A DNA stretch of 64,000 nucleotides from an uncultured Christensenella sp. (lineage in GTDB: Bacteria > Bacillota > Clostridia > Christensenellales > Borkfalkiaceae): contig CAJUET010000008.1 in assembly GCA_910585595.1 (NCBI GenBank), forward strand, positions 17,200 to 81,199, in the 5' to 3' direction. How positions within the stretch are numbered: position 1 is the first letter of the stretch; the number at the start of each line of letters is the position of its first letter. Shown here piece after piece: positions 32,137 through 40,974 of the stretch. The position numbers and the translations under genes were made by a program. The notes under the pieces were generated by a model. The model saw only the letters and a program-made list of their open reading frames with translations, had not been told where the DNA came from and searched no databases.

Positions 32137-33621
32137 ATGGCATTGAATACGGAAACGGCTACCTATCGCGGGTACGGCAAAATTTTAACGCTCACGCACC
32201 AAACGGCGGTGGAGTGCAAATTCGGGGCGGAAGTGGAGTCCATTATCGCTTCCGAGGCGCGCGTCGTCTTAACGGGCGCCGAGGTCTCGGACGGGGAAGT
32301 GCGCTACTACGGAAAGGCGTACTTTCTGATCGTCTACGAAGATTCGGAAAAGCGTATTTGCCGTGCCGAAAAGGGAATTGAATTTTCTGCCCGCGCAGAG
32401 AACGAGGGTTGTTACCCGGCGCTTACGGCGCGCGCCAGCCTTTCGCTTGAAAATCTTTCCACGCGGCGGGAGGGCGCGAGCACCTATGCGACCGCGTTGA
32501 TCGGTGCGGATATTTCCCTATACGGCGAGAAGAGCTTTGATTACCTTTCGGGCGGAGAACTCATTGTAAAGCGCGAAGAGGTGCCCGTCATTTCCGCGCG
32601 CCTCGTGGGCGGCGCTACCGAGACGGAGGACGAATTCGAAACGGAATTTATCGGCGATATTCTTCTGCATTCCGAAACGGTGGGGACGACGGAAATAACC
32701 CTTTCCGCGGGAACCGTTCGCGCCGAAGGAGAAATCAACCTCTGTATTCTTGCGCTCAAAGGAGACAATTCCCTTGTTTCCTTCGAACGGCTCGTGCCTT
32801 TCAGCATCGAGATCCCCTGCGAAGAGGCGTTCCCCGGCAGAAACGCGGAGCTTCGCGTTTCCGTTCTCGACGTCGCGCTGAAAGCGGACTCGGACGAGGA
32901 TAAAAAGAAGTGCAAGATCACCGCGGAGCTTACGCTCGGCGCAGAGGGCTGCGTGTACGAAGAAACGGCGCTTCCCGTAGTGACGGACGCGTTTTCCCGT
33001 ACGCACGAATTGAATCTTACCTATAACGAGGTGGAGACCGTCGGCGCGGGTCAGCCGCATGGCTTTACGGAACGCGTTTCGGGCAGAGCCGCGCTTTCGT
33101 CCACGGTGGACTTTTCCGATACGTTGCTTGCGCTCACATTGCAACGCGCCGAGGCAAACCTCGTCAGCACCGAAGAAGGGATGCGCGTCGAGGGCGTGGC
33201 GCTCGCAACGCTTATCGTAAAGGGCGCGGACGGCGGCGTAAGGGGCATGGAGATCAGTCTTCCCTTCTCCGTTGCGGCGGACGTTGAAAACGCGGACGTC
33301 TCTGTTCTCGTCTGTTCCATGAACGCGCGTCAACGGCAGGAAGGTGAGATCGACGCGGAAGCTACGTTAAAGATCGGCTTTAAGGAGCATAAGACGGTTC
33401 GCGCCAAATTCGTATGCGCGGCGGAAGAGGGCGCGGAAGTACCTGTCTCCGACTGTGCGGTCAGCGTGTTTATTCCCGCGGCGGGCGACGGGCTTTGGGA
33501 ACTGAGCAAGTCCCTTAAAAAATCACCCGAAGAGGTTGCGGAAAATAACCCCGATCTTGAATTCCCCGTAAAAGAGGGTCAGCGCGTTGTCATTTACAGA
33601 AAGAAAGCGTTGAATATGTAA
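32137..33621 (+). CDS. SipL-like DUF3794 (SPOCS) protein with LysM
   Basis: 494 aa. Repeated SPOCS/DUF3794 beta-rich modules fill most of the protein (for example VVLTGAEVSDGEVRYYGKAY near 43-62 and VSGRAALSSTVDFSDTLLA near 316-334), and a C-terminal LysM domain (about 445-490, GDGLWELSKSLKKSPEEVAE) ends it. SipL in Clostridioides binds SpoIVA through LysM and drives spore coat assembly. The plan is the same, so a role at the developing spore surface is inferred. GAGGAG precedes the ATG; a terminator follows, so it is a single-gene unit. Confidence 0.82.
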   Translation: MALNTETATYRGYGKILTLTHQTAVECKFGAEVESIIASEARVVLTGAEVSDGEVRYYGKAYFLIVYEDSEKRICRAEKGIEFSARAENEGCYPALTARASLSLENLSTRREGASTYATALIGADISLYGEKSFDYLSGGELIVKREEVPVISARLVGGATETEDEFETEFIGDILLHSETVGTTEITLSAGTVRAEGEINLCILALKGDNSLVSFERLVPFSIEIPCEEAFPGRNAELRVSVLDVALKADSDEDKKKCKITAELTLGAEGCVYEETALPVVTDAFSRTHELNLTYNEVETVGAGQPHGFTERVSGRAALSSTVDFSDTLLALTLQRAEANLVSTEEGMRVEGVALATLIVKGADGGVRGMEISLPFSVAADVENADVSVLVCSMNARQRQEGEIDAEATLKIGFKEHKTVRAKFVCAAEEGAEVPVSDCAVSVFIPAAGDGLWELSKSLKKSPEEVAENNPDLEFPVKEGQRVVIYRKKALNM

Positions 33622-33627
33622 CGAGTG

Positions 33628-33661
33628 AACGCCCCGTCCGTAAGCGGACGGGGCGTTTTTT
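33628..33661 (+). terminator. intrinsic terminator
   Basis: AACGCCCCGTCCG and CGGACGGGGCGTT pair around TAAG, followed by T residues that run into the -35 of the ispE promoter. Confidence 0.92.
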
Positions 33662-33662
33662 C

Positions 33663-33691
33663 TTGCAATCGGAACGGAAATGTGTTACAAT
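33663..33691 (+). promoter_or_regulatory. promoter giving a leaderless ispE mRNA
   Basis: TTGCAA, 17 bases, TACAAT with TG one base before it. Exactly seven bases separate the -10 from the ATG at 33699, the normal distance to the transcription start. Confidence 0.7.
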
Positions 33692-33698
33692 GTCTGTT

Positions 33699-34604
33699 AT
33701 GGGGACGGTCAAGGTTTTATCCTATGCAAAGCTGAATCTTACGCTCGATATTACAGGGAAAGAGGATAATTATCACACGCTCGATTCCCTTGTCGTGACG
33801 GTGGGCTTATACGATAAAATCGTCGCCAGAAAGCGGAAAGATCCGCTGATTGGCGTTACCATGCACGGAATGGGGAGCGATAAGCTGTATCCCGAAGAGA
33901 ATCACGCCGTCCGCGCGGGCGAAAAGTTCGTAGAGGCGTTCGGAACGAATGGGGCGGACATTACCGTCTATAAAAACATTCCCATGGGCGCAGGCTTGGG
34001 CGGCTCTTCCGCAGACGCTGCGGGCGTTCTCAACGCGCTTGCGCAGCTCTATGAAATTACCGATTTCGTAAAATTGAAAGCGATTGCCGACGGGCTCGGC
34101 AGTGATACGGGCTATATGCTCCGCGGCGGGCTTGCGCGTATGCGCGGCAGAGGCGACGAGGTGGAATTTTTTTCCGATTCGCCCGATATGCACTTTTTAC
34201 TGCTCTGTCCCAAGAGCGACGTCTCCACGGCGGAGTGTTATCAAACTTACGACCGATTATCCGAGCCGAACGGGGCTGGACGCACGGAACGGTGTTTGGA
34301 AGCGTACCGCAGTATGGGGTTGGGCGAAGCGGCGCGGCTCTTCGGGAACGATCTGTTTGAGAGCGCAAAGTCGCTGAACGGCGAGGCGGGCGAGGCAGTC
34401 GCCCGGCTCAGAGAATTTTCGCCGTTGGGAGCAGGCATGACGGGTTCGGGGAGCGCGGCGTTCGCCCTCTTTGAAACACGTGAGCTGTGCGAGTGGGCAA
34501 AGAGCAGATATCGGGGCAAATTCCGCATTTATTTGGCGGATGCGGTTTATCCCGCCGAGAAAAAGAAAAAGTATTCGAATCCTTATTCGATAGAAGGAGA
34601 TTGA
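33699..34604 (+). CDS. ispE: 4-diphosphocytidyl-2-C-methyl-D-erythritol kinase
   Basis: 301 aa. GHMP kinase of the MEP pathway, phosphorylating CDP-ME at the 2-hydroxyl. SYAKLNLTLDI near 7-17 is the substrate-binding start (KxNL), IPMGAGLGGSSADAAGVLNAL near 91-110 is the ATP-binding glycine loop, and GAGMTGSGSAAFALF near 241-255 is the third GHMP motif. ATG codons at 33690 and 33663-region overlap the promoter, so 33699 is the start; no ribosome site precedes it, in line with a leaderless message. The following membrane protein begins one base after the stop. Confidence 0.93.
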   Translation: MGTVKVLSYAKLNLTLDITGKEDNYHTLDSLVVTVGLYDKIVARKRKDPLIGVTMHGMGSDKLYPEENHAVRAGEKFVEAFGTNGADITVYKNIPMGAGLGGSSADAAGVLNALAQLYEITDFVKLKAIADGLGSDTGYMLRGGLARMRGRGDEVEFFSDSPDMHFLLLCPKSDVSTAECYQTYDRLSEPNGAGRTERCLEAYRSMGLGEAARLFGNDLFESAKSLNGEAGEAVARLREFSPLGAGMTGSGSAAFALFETRELCEWAKSRYRGKFRIYLADAVYPAEKKKKYSNPYSIEGD

Positions 34605-34605
34605 C

Positions 34606-35511
34606 ATGGAAGAAAGATTGATCGACAAAGACGACGAACGGCTCATCCGCATTAAGAAGAAGCAGGACGAAGTAGACGCCGAGGATGCGACACTTCCCGA
34701 CGGGGGAGAGGAGGCTCCTGCCGAAGAAGAGGTGCTCGTCACCCTCCCCGAGGAAGAAGACGAGGAATACGACGAAGATTTGGTGGGGCTCACCCCCTCC
34801 GAGCTTGCGCGGGAGAAGGCGCGCCGGCAAAAGGCGGAAGAGGAAGCGAAAGACGAGTGCGCAAAGCTTTTGACTGCGGCGGAGGAAGAACTCCGAAACG
34901 AAAATTACGAGAGGGCGGCTTCCTTTTTTGAGCAGGCGGCAAGTTACGGTTTTGAGGAGGAGCGCGTGGCGAAAGGGCTTTGGACGGCGCGGACGAAGAA
35001 CTTCACGGCGACGGATGCCTTTTATAACGCGGAATATGCCGAAGAGTTTTACTATTGCGACGACGCGGCGAAAAAATTCGTGCGCGAAAAGGCGGAGGAA
35101 ACGCTTTTAAAAGAGCGCGAAGAGATCGAAAGAGAGGAGAAAGCGCTTGCGCCCGAAGTGCTTGCCAAACAAGAGGAACGGCGGCAGGCCTTTTCCGACA
35201 ACAGAAAGTACTATGCCGTAAGACTTCTGGCTTTTTTGGCGGCGCTTGCGCTGTTTGCGATCGCAACGATCGTGAGCTCCTCCTACATCGTTCGGACGCG
35301 TTCGTCGGTACCGCTTATTTTAACGGGCGTGTTCGGCGGTCTTACGCTGATAGCATTCGTCGTTACGCTTGTATTTCTGTTAAAGTTTACGGGCGCGAGT
35401 AAGCTCTGCCGCAGGAACGAAAAACTTTCCTCGGCCGAGGACGGGGCGCGTCTTGAAGAGCTGCGCGGCAAATTGGAATGCTTAAAATTGATTTTAGAGG
35501 ACGAAGAGTAA
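34606..35511 (+). CDS. acidic membrane protein with helical repeat region
   Basis: 301 aa, unknown function. Residues 1-65 are strongly acidic and probably disordered (EEAPAEEEVLVTLPEEEDEE). Residues 80-140 form helices with a TPR-like cadence (CAKLLTAAEEELRNENYERA then FFEQAASYGF). A long charged helix follows (about 155-195). Two membrane helices are at about 205-228 and 237-262, then a cytosolic helical tail. GAAGGAG precedes the ATG and it is cotranscribed with ispE. Nothing links it to isoprenoid synthesis beyond position. Confidence 0.7.
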   Translation: MEERLIDKDDERLIRIKKKQDEVDAEDATLPDGGEEAPAEEEVLVTLPEEEDEEYDEDLVGLTPSELAREKARRQKAEEEAKDECAKLLTAAEEELRNENYERAASFFEQAASYGFEEERVAKGLWTARTKNFTATDAFYNAEYAEEFYYCDDAAKKFVREKAEETLLKEREEIEREEKALAPEVLAKQEERRQAFSDNRKYYAVRLLAFLAALALFAIATIVSSSYIVRTRSSVPLILTGVFGGLTLIAFVVTLVFLLKFTGASKLCRRNEKLSSAEDGARLEELRGKLECLKLILEDEE

Positions 35512-35565
35512 AAACCGCTCCCTGCCGAAAGCGGAGCGATAGGAATTTTATGAAGTTCATGTGAA

Positions 35566-35600
35566 AAGCGGCAAGGCAGAAACGCTATGCCGCTTCTCTT
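35566..35600 (+). terminator. probable intrinsic terminator
   Basis: AAGCGGCA and TGCCGCTT pair across a 14-base loop and CTCTTTT follows. A second small stem (CCGCT/AGCGG, 35515-35534) precedes it. Likely ends the ispE unit. Confidence 0.5.
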
Positions 35601-35802
35601 TTGCCTTGCGTGGGCAACGGATTTTCCCCGTCCGGTTGAAACACAGGTCTATCGGTTTATAATTCGATAATCCTTTTTGTTACGGCAAGCGGAGTGTTTC
35701 ATGAAACTGAAAAATTAAGCCGGCATTGATTTTTACCCCTAGATGCGGTGCGTTTTATGATAAAATCGCCAAAAAACGATTAAAGTTTTTTTTAAAAAGG
35801 TA
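35601..35802. other. intergenic stretch, nothing recognised
   Basis: About 200 bases with no convincing frame, RNA motif or repeat. The last 60 bases are very A/T-rich and adjoin the promoter of the kinase gene. Confidence 0.4.
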
Positions 35803-35831
35803 TTTACAGAACGAAGATTTTAAGTTATAAT
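35803..35831 (+). promoter_or_regulatory. promoter of the APH-fold kinase gene
   Basis: TTTACA, 17 bases, TATAAT. The predicted leader is about 48 bases and contains GGGATA-GTTACCCGCGG-type weak pairing and the AGGAGG ribosome site. Confidence 0.65.
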
Positions 35832-35885
35832 GTGTGCGGATATTCTTTGCGGGATAGTTACCCGCGGTATCAGGAGGAAACTATT

Positions 35886-36626
35886 ATGGAACTTATTCAC
35901 TCAAGCATCGGAAAAAAGCTCTACCGCGACGGAGACAAACTTATTAAGTCGTTCGATGAGTCCTATTCCAAAGCGGGCATTCTTAACGAGGCGCTCAATC
36001 AGGCGCGCGTGGAAGAAACATCGCTCAACATTCCCAAAGTGCTCGGCGTTTCCGTGATCGACGGAAAGTGGTCGCTCGTATGGGAATATATCGAGGGAGA
36101 AACGCTCGAATCGCTCATGAAAAAGCACCCCGCAAAAGAGGACGAATACCTTAACCTTTTCGTGGATCTGCAAATCAGAATGAGCGGAGAGCGCGTACCG
36201 CTTTTGGGACACCTGCGCGACAAGATGCACGCTAAAATTTCGGCAAGCTCTTTCCCTGCAACGGTGCGTTACGATCTGCACGTCCGTCTCGACGGACTGC
36301 CCCGCCACAAAAAGCTCTGCCACGGCGATTTCCAACCCAGCAACATTATTATTACGAAGGACGGAACGCCGTATATTATCGACTGGTCGCACGCGACGCA
36401 GGGGAACGGTTCGGCGGATGCGGCAAGAACGTATCTTATCTTCAAGTTGCAGGAGAAGGATGAGATCGCAGAAAAGTATTTAAAGCTCTTCTGTGAAAAG
36501 ACGGATACCGCACTGCAATATGTGCAGAGGATCATGCCGATCGTTGCGGCTTCGCAGTCGGTCAAGAACAAGCCCGAGGAAATGGAGTTCCTTGCAAAGT
36601 GGGTAAACGTCTGCGATTGGCAGTAA
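35886..36626 (+). CDS. aminoglycoside phosphotransferase-fold kinase
   Basis: 246 aa. The catalytic loop LCHGDFQPSNIII (His146, Asp148, Asn153) and the metal-binding IIDWSHA (Asp166) define the APH/choline kinase fold. The N-lobe keeps a Lys-x-F strand and VWEYIEGETL hinge. Members phosphorylate small hydroxyl compounds (sugars, choline, homoserine, rarely antibiotics); most chromosomal copies are metabolic, and resistance should not be assumed. ATG at 35886 with AGGAGG eight bases upstream. Single-gene unit with promoter and terminator. Confidence 0.8.
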   Translation: MELIHSSIGKKLYRDGDKLIKSFDESYSKAGILNEALNQARVEETSLNIPKVLGVSVIDGKWSLVWEYIEGETLESLMKKHPAKEDEYLNLFVDLQIRMSGERVPLLGHLRDKMHAKISASSFPATVRYDLHVRLDGLPRHKKLCHGDFQPSNIIITKDGTPYIIDWSHATQGNGSADAARTYLIFKLQEKDEIAEKYLKLFCEKTDTALQYVQRIMPIVAASQSVKNKPEEMEFLAKWVNVCDWQ

Positions 36627-36637
36627 AAAAACGAATT

Positions 36638-36667
36638 AAAAAGAGCCGCAATATTGCGGCTCTTTTT
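36638..36667 (+). terminator. intrinsic terminator after the kinase gene
   Basis: AAAAAGAGCCGCA and TGCGGCTCTTTTT pair around ATAT. Confidence 0.9.
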
Positions 36668-36674
36668 AATAACT

Positions 36675-36705
36675 AAAACCCCGCGTGATCGCGGGGTTTT
36701 GTTTT
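36675..36705 (-). terminator. intrinsic terminator of the large lipoprotein gene
   Basis: AAAACCCCGC and GCGGGGTTTT pair around a 6-base loop; A/T tracts on both sides make it usable in both directions. It abuts the minus-strand stop codon. Confidence 0.85.
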
Positions 36706-39700
36706 TATTCTTCGTCGCCGTCGGGTTCGGTTTCCGCAGGTTCTTCCTCGGCGGGAGCTTCAATCTCTTCTGCGGGTTCGGCGTCTTCGTCGGCTTCGTC
36801 CTTAGCCTCTTCCGCTTCCTTTGCCTTGCGGTTTTTCACGAAGGGATTTTCCTCTTCTTCCGTCTCTTCTTTGACTTCTTTTTTCGCGGAAGGTCTGTAA
36901 CGCTTATCCTGTGCGGCGTTTGCCTTGGGCGATCTTCTGCGCTTACCTGTAAAGTGCCTTACAAGGAGCATCGCCACTACGAAGATCAGGACAATTCCAA
37001 GGAGCGCGGAGGATACGATAAGAAGAATGTCGCCCGTCGAAATGGGTTCTTTGTCCTCCTTGTCTTCATCCTTATCGTCGTCGGCGGCGGGATCGTCCGC
37101 TTCGACCGTAACGTCGCTTGCCGCATAGTTGATAAAGCGGCGGAGGGTATCTTCATCGTCGTATTCAAGGTAGATGATCTCTTCCGAATACGCGCTCTGA
37201 TCGTAGGACGCATACAGGTTGCCTACTTCGTCAACGTCCTCGTTTACGTCGTAGCGAAGATAGTTCGCGGAATCGTAAAAGGTGAAGGTGTAGTATTGCG
37301 CGACCGAAGAGGGAAGATTTCCGTTTTCGTCGAGCGCATGCTCTTCTTCAAGGTCCGCGACCGCCTCTTTCAAAAGAGTATCGTAGTTGGAGATCGAAGC
37401 GGAGGAGTAGCGGTCGAAGAACACATAGCCGTTTGCGGGGATCTTACTTTTGCCGTCTCTGTCGCCCGCCCAAACTTCCAGTCGGTAATCCTTTGCTTCG
37501 TTGCCCGTGTGTACATAGAATGCGACGGTGATCCAGTCGGTCGCGTTCGTTGCGTCATTGTTTACGACTTCGATCTTGGCTTCGGGAAGTCCCGCACTGT
37601 AATCGTAGCGGTAGTTCGTGCATACGGTGCAGAGGTCTGTTACTTCCTGTTCGTAGGTATAAGAGCCGTCTGCTTTCTCGGTGCGGTATGCAAAGTATTT
37701 GCCGTCGTGTCCGTAGAAAGCGACCGTGGTGCCGTTGCCGAGGTAGAGGTTGCTGTCACCCTCCTTCGTTTTATAATTTTGAAGGTTGGCGTAGTAGTTT
37801 TTGTCGTTCGGATCTTTTGCGTTGCTGTAAAGTCCGTTCTTTTGCAGTTCGAATAAGATTTCGGTTTCCTTCTCGCTCGGATCGCCGTTGCAGATATTTC
37901 CTTCCGAATCGTACCAATAGGTGATTTTCGGCGCGCCCGGTTTCAGGAAGGTGTTATAGCCCGTGTTGCTGAACTCGGAAACGTCCGTCAGATATACGGT
38001 TGCTTTCGCGCCTGCGGAGAGCTTCACGCGGAGCGAAATCTTCTGATAGGAGCTTGCCGAAATTGTTGCGTTCGAAGCGAAGTATCCGTAGGAAGGAAGC
38101 TCGCCGTTCGTCGTATTCTTGATGACGAGCGGTTGAAGGGCGGTCTTGTTATTGCTGTCGCCGAATACTTCTTCCCAGGTTTTTTGATTGCTGCTGTTTC
38201 CGAGCAGAGATTCAAGATCGCTGTTTGCGTAGTAGTTTTCTACGTTCTTATAGTTGAGGAGTCCCGTTATAAGTCCTTCGGGAACTTTGTTTTCGGGAAT
38301 CGCGTTCCCTTCGTTCCCGCCATCGGAGGGAACCATCCAATCGCTGCCCGCAAGCACGCCCTTAAAGTTGACGGGCGTACCCAATCCGTGTTCGATGTCC
38401 GAAGTCGCGGTCACGGAATCGAATACCGTCGTGTCCTCCGTAATGCCCGTAAGCGAAACCTTTTTCGCTCTGTCACCCGTGGACGCATAGGAAAGCTCGG
38501 TCTTGGTGAGTTCTCTCGTTTCGAAGTTTGCGAACGCCGCATAGCCCTGACCGTAGTCGTATTTATCGGAGGATGCGATCGAGGTCGGTCCCAACGAAAA
38601 TTCAAGGGAGTACGTTTTATCGGAATCGGTATCGTTCGATACGAAGAAGAAGCACTGTACCCAACCGTTGTAAATATCTTTTTTGTTCTTATTTTCGTCG
38701 GCGGGATTGGTAATATCCACCGTTGCGATCTTCGTGGAGTCGAATGCGGAAATCGCCGTCTTTGTCTCTCCGTCGACAAGGTTGATCGTAGCGCCCGTGC
38801 GCCCCGTGATCACTTCGCTCGTCTTTACGAAGAAGGAGATAAGGAGGGGTTTGGAGTCCTTTTTAAGAATGAACGTTTCGCTCTTTGCGGTGTATGCCGC
38901 GCCGTTCGTCGAGAGCAGAAGAAGGATCTGCTGATTTTTAAACGGGAACTCTTTAAAGTCTTTTTCCGCAATGCTCTGCAAATAGCCGTTTGTCGAGTTC
39001 TTAATTTCAGTAAGCGATTTTACGCCCACGATGCTGCGCTTATTTTCGGGCACGCGGCTGTCGCTACTGTTGTCGTAGAGAGAAGGGTCGATTTTTTCCG
39101 AGGTGTAAGCGGTGTTGCCCGACTTCTCTTCCGTAAGACCGCAGGTCATGTTGTCGGAAGTGATGGCATATGAGGTGTTTGCCGCATACAGGTCGATCGA
39201 AAAAGTCTTTTCGTAGCTGTTATTTTTATTGTAAAGTTCCGTCGCGTCGAAGAGTTTATCGTTCTTTTTACTGTTGATATCGCAGGACAGAGCGTTCTTG
39301 TCGGGAAATTCGCTGTTTTCGATAATTTCGCACTGCGCGTCGTCGAAGAGGGCGTAGCCGTTGACCGCCTCATATCTGTCGTCGGAGTTGCCCTGCCCGA
39401 GTCCTAAAACGAGTTTCACGGTCGTCGAAGCAAAGGTGCTTGCGCGGACGTAGACCGTATATTGCTCCCAGCCGTTGTTGGCGCCGCTCTTGTTCGTTAC
39501 GGCAGTGTTGATGTTTTTGATCTGCATTTGATCGAGGGTCGTGCCGCCCACCGTCTGCGTAACGCCGATATACGCGCCCGCTTCGGAGGTGACTTCGAGT
39601 CCGTCGAGAGAATCGTTATCCTCGTTCAGATCGGAATAATAGTGGCGGAGATTCGCCGTTTTGACCCATACGGAAATTTTTGCGGAAGTGCCCGCCGCAA

Positions 39701-40418
39701 GGGAGATCGACGTGGAGGAGGAATAGCTCTGCGCCGTTCCCACCGCGCCGTCGCTCGTTCTGCGGTTGTGGATCATGAGAACGCCGCTTCCCTCCTGCTC
39801 TTCTCCGCCGTGGAGAACGGGGGCGGCCTTGTCCTCTCCCGATCCGAGCTCGTCCCGAAGGTATTTTACGTCCTCGAAGTCTACGGAAGAGAATTCCCGT
39901 TCTCTGAAGAACTTTTTCTCCGCGGAGTCGGAGGAAAGCGCCTCGTAGGCGTCCTCGAAGGGGTCGTATTGGGAATTGTTCGAAGGGTTGTCGCATTTAT
40001 AGAAGAAATTCAGTCTGTCGTAAATGTTGCCCTCGTCCCAATTCGCATACGCGTCCGCAACGGACTTGTATTCGTATTTCGATTTGGAGAAGGATTCCCA
40101 ATATTTGAGATCCAAAAGTCCCGACTTCGTATCCGAAGAGGGGGAGCCGGAGGAAAACGACCAGCTCGTGGGCGTATTGAGGATCGCCCTCAATTCGTCC
40201 TCCTCCTTCGTCATTTCGGAATAAAACTCAAAGTTCCCGTTTTTTAAAAGCTGGGTATCCGCAGGCATTGCCGCAGATTCTTCGTCCTCGTCGTCCTTCC
40301 CGTCGTCAGGGTTATTGCAGGCGGCAAAAACGCCTAGGGAGAGCACCGCCGCCATAGAGACGGACAGCCCTATCGCCCAACGTCTTTTCCATTTTCCCGA
40401 TCCATAAATTTTAGCCAT
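36705..40418 (-). CDS. large surface lipoprotein with three jelly-roll-like modules and C-terminal membrane anchor
   Basis: 1237 aa. An N-terminal lipoprotein signal (RRWAIGLSVSMAAVLSLGVF, then AAC with Cys34) is followed by an acidic linker and a long extracellular region. The pattern IS-x-x-VK, then a Trp-led strand, then a V/L-rich strand, then GY-x-xF recurs three times: ISVWVKTANL to NGYALFDDA, ISFFVKTSEV to QGYAAFANF, ISLRVKLSAG to NGYVFFDRY. This suits carbohydrate-binding beta-sandwich modules. A membrane helix (about 1128-1152) and a charged Lys/Glu tail end the protein, so it appears anchored at both ends. No LPxTG. AAGGAAG precedes the ATG at 40418. Substrate unknown. Confidence 0.75.
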   Translation of the reverse strand: MAKIYGSGKWKRRWAIGLSVSMAAVLSLGVFAACNNPDDGKDDEDEESAAMPADTQLLKNGNFEFYSEMTKEEDELRAILNTPTSWSFSSGSPSSDTKSGLLDLKYWESFSKSKYEYKSVADAYANWDEGNIYDRLNFFYKCDNPSNNSQYDPFEDAYEALSSDSAEKKFFREREFSSVDFEDVKYLRDELGSGEDKAAPVLHGGEEQEGSGVLMIHNRRTSDGAVGTAQSYSSSTSISLAAGTSAKISVWVKTANLRHYYSDLNEDNDSLDGLEVTSEAGAYIGVTQTVGGTTLDQMQIKNINTAVTNKSGANNGWEQYTVYVRASTFASTTVKLVLGLGQGNSDDRYEAVNGYALFDDAQCEIIENSEFPDKNALSCDINSKKNDKLFDATELYNKNNSYEKTFSIDLYAANTSYAITSDNMTCGLTEEKSGNTAYTSEKIDPSLYDNSSDSRVPENKRSIVGVKSLTEIKNSTNGYLQSIAEKDFKEFPFKNQQILLLLSTNGAAYTAKSETFILKKDSKPLLISFFVKTSEVITGRTGATINLVDGETKTAISAFDSTKIATVDITNPADENKNKKDIYNGWVQCFFFVSNDTDSDKTYSLEFSLGPTSIASSDKYDYGQGYAAFANFETRELTKTELSYASTGDRAKKVSLTGITEDTTVFDSVTATSDIEHGLGTPVNFKGVLAGSDWMVPSDGGNEGNAIPENKVPEGLITGLLNYKNVENYYANSDLESLLGNSSNQKTWEEVFGDSNNKTALQPLVIKNTTNGELPSYGYFASNATISASSYQKISLRVKLSAGAKATVYLTDVSEFSNTGYNTFLKPGAPKITYWYDSEGNICNGDPSEKETEILFELQKNGLYSNAKDPNDKNYYANLQNYKTKEGDSNLYLGNGTTVAFYGHDGKYFAYRTEKADGSYTYEQEVTDLCTVCTNYRYDYSAGLPEAKIEVVNNDATNATDWITVAFYVHTGNEAKDYRLEVWAGDRDGKSKIPANGYVFFDRYSSASISNYDTLLKEAVADLEEEHALDENGNLPSSVAQYYTFTFYDSANYLRYDVNEDVDEVGNLYASYDQSAYSEEIIYLEYDDEDTLRRFINYAASDVTVEADDPAADDDKDEDKEDKEPISTGDILLIVSSALLGIVLIFVVAMLLVRHFTGKRRRSPKANAAQDKRYRPSAKKEVKEETEEEENPFVKNRKAKEAEEAKDEADEDAEPAEEIEAPAEEEPAETEPDGDEE

Positions 40419-40617
40419 AAAATCTTCCTTATGCGCGCGTAACATTATATAGCGCGTAATTTTTCAAGATACACCTATTTTAATATAAAACGCGCCTTAA
40501 CGCAAGCGTTTCCGTGCGCAAATAAATTGTTTTGAGAAAATTTTTTATAAAATTTCACAAACTGAATACAATCTTGTGCGTTTTTATAAAGTTTTAAAAA
40601 GAGAAGGAGAATAGAAT

Positions 40618-40974
40618 ATGAACCGAATAAACGGGTACGCCGTAGGCGGCGGACTTTTGACAGGAGCTGCAAACGGGCTCTTCGGCGGGGGAGGCGGCAT
40701 GATCGCCGTTCCCTATCTTGAAAAAGTTGCAAAATATCCCACAGCCTCCGCGCACGCGACGGCGATCGCCGTGGTGCTTCCCGCAACGCTTGTGAGCGCA
40801 GCGGTCTATCTTTTTTTCGGGCTCGTGCCCTTTTTCGTATTTTTGCCCGTTTCCGTGGGTGTGCTCGTCGGGGGTTTTCTCGGTGCAAAGCTGTTGGGGA
40901 AGACCGACCCTAAAATTACGGCGGTCGTCTTTTCCGTTTTAATGCTTGTCGCGGGGGTCAGGATGCTTTTATGA
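40618..40974 (+). CDS. TSUP (TauE/SafE) exporter, N-terminal half
   Basis: 118 aa, three to four membrane helices. GLLTGAANGLFGGGGGMIAVP is the family's first glycine-rich signature; the rest follows the N-half of a TauE/SafE sulfite/sulfonate exporter. Full-length TSUP proteins are about 250 aa with two homologous halves; this gene and the next add up to 251 aa. AGAAGGAG precedes the ATG. The stop overlaps the next start (ATGA), so the halves are made in equal amounts and probably assemble as a heterodimer. The substrate (sulfite, sulfonate or other anion) is unknown. Confidence 0.82.
   Translation: MNRINGYAVGGGLLTGAANGLFGGGGGMIAVPYLEKVAKYPTASAHATAIAVVLPATLVSAAVYLFFGLVPFFVFLPVSVGVLVGGFLGAKLLGKTDPKITAVVFSVLMLVAGVRMLL

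Noticed and set aside
35886..36626. Antibiotic-resistance aminoglycoside kinase
   Set aside because: Only the general APH fold is present; the gene has host-like composition and no mobile context, so a metabolic kinase is more likely.
36654..39173. Two long plus-strand frames (36654-37856 and 38133-39173) opposite the lipoprotein
   Set aside because: Composition follows the antisense of an acidic, Ser/Thr-rich protein; no start signals. The lipoprotein has signal peptide, lipobox and membrane helix.
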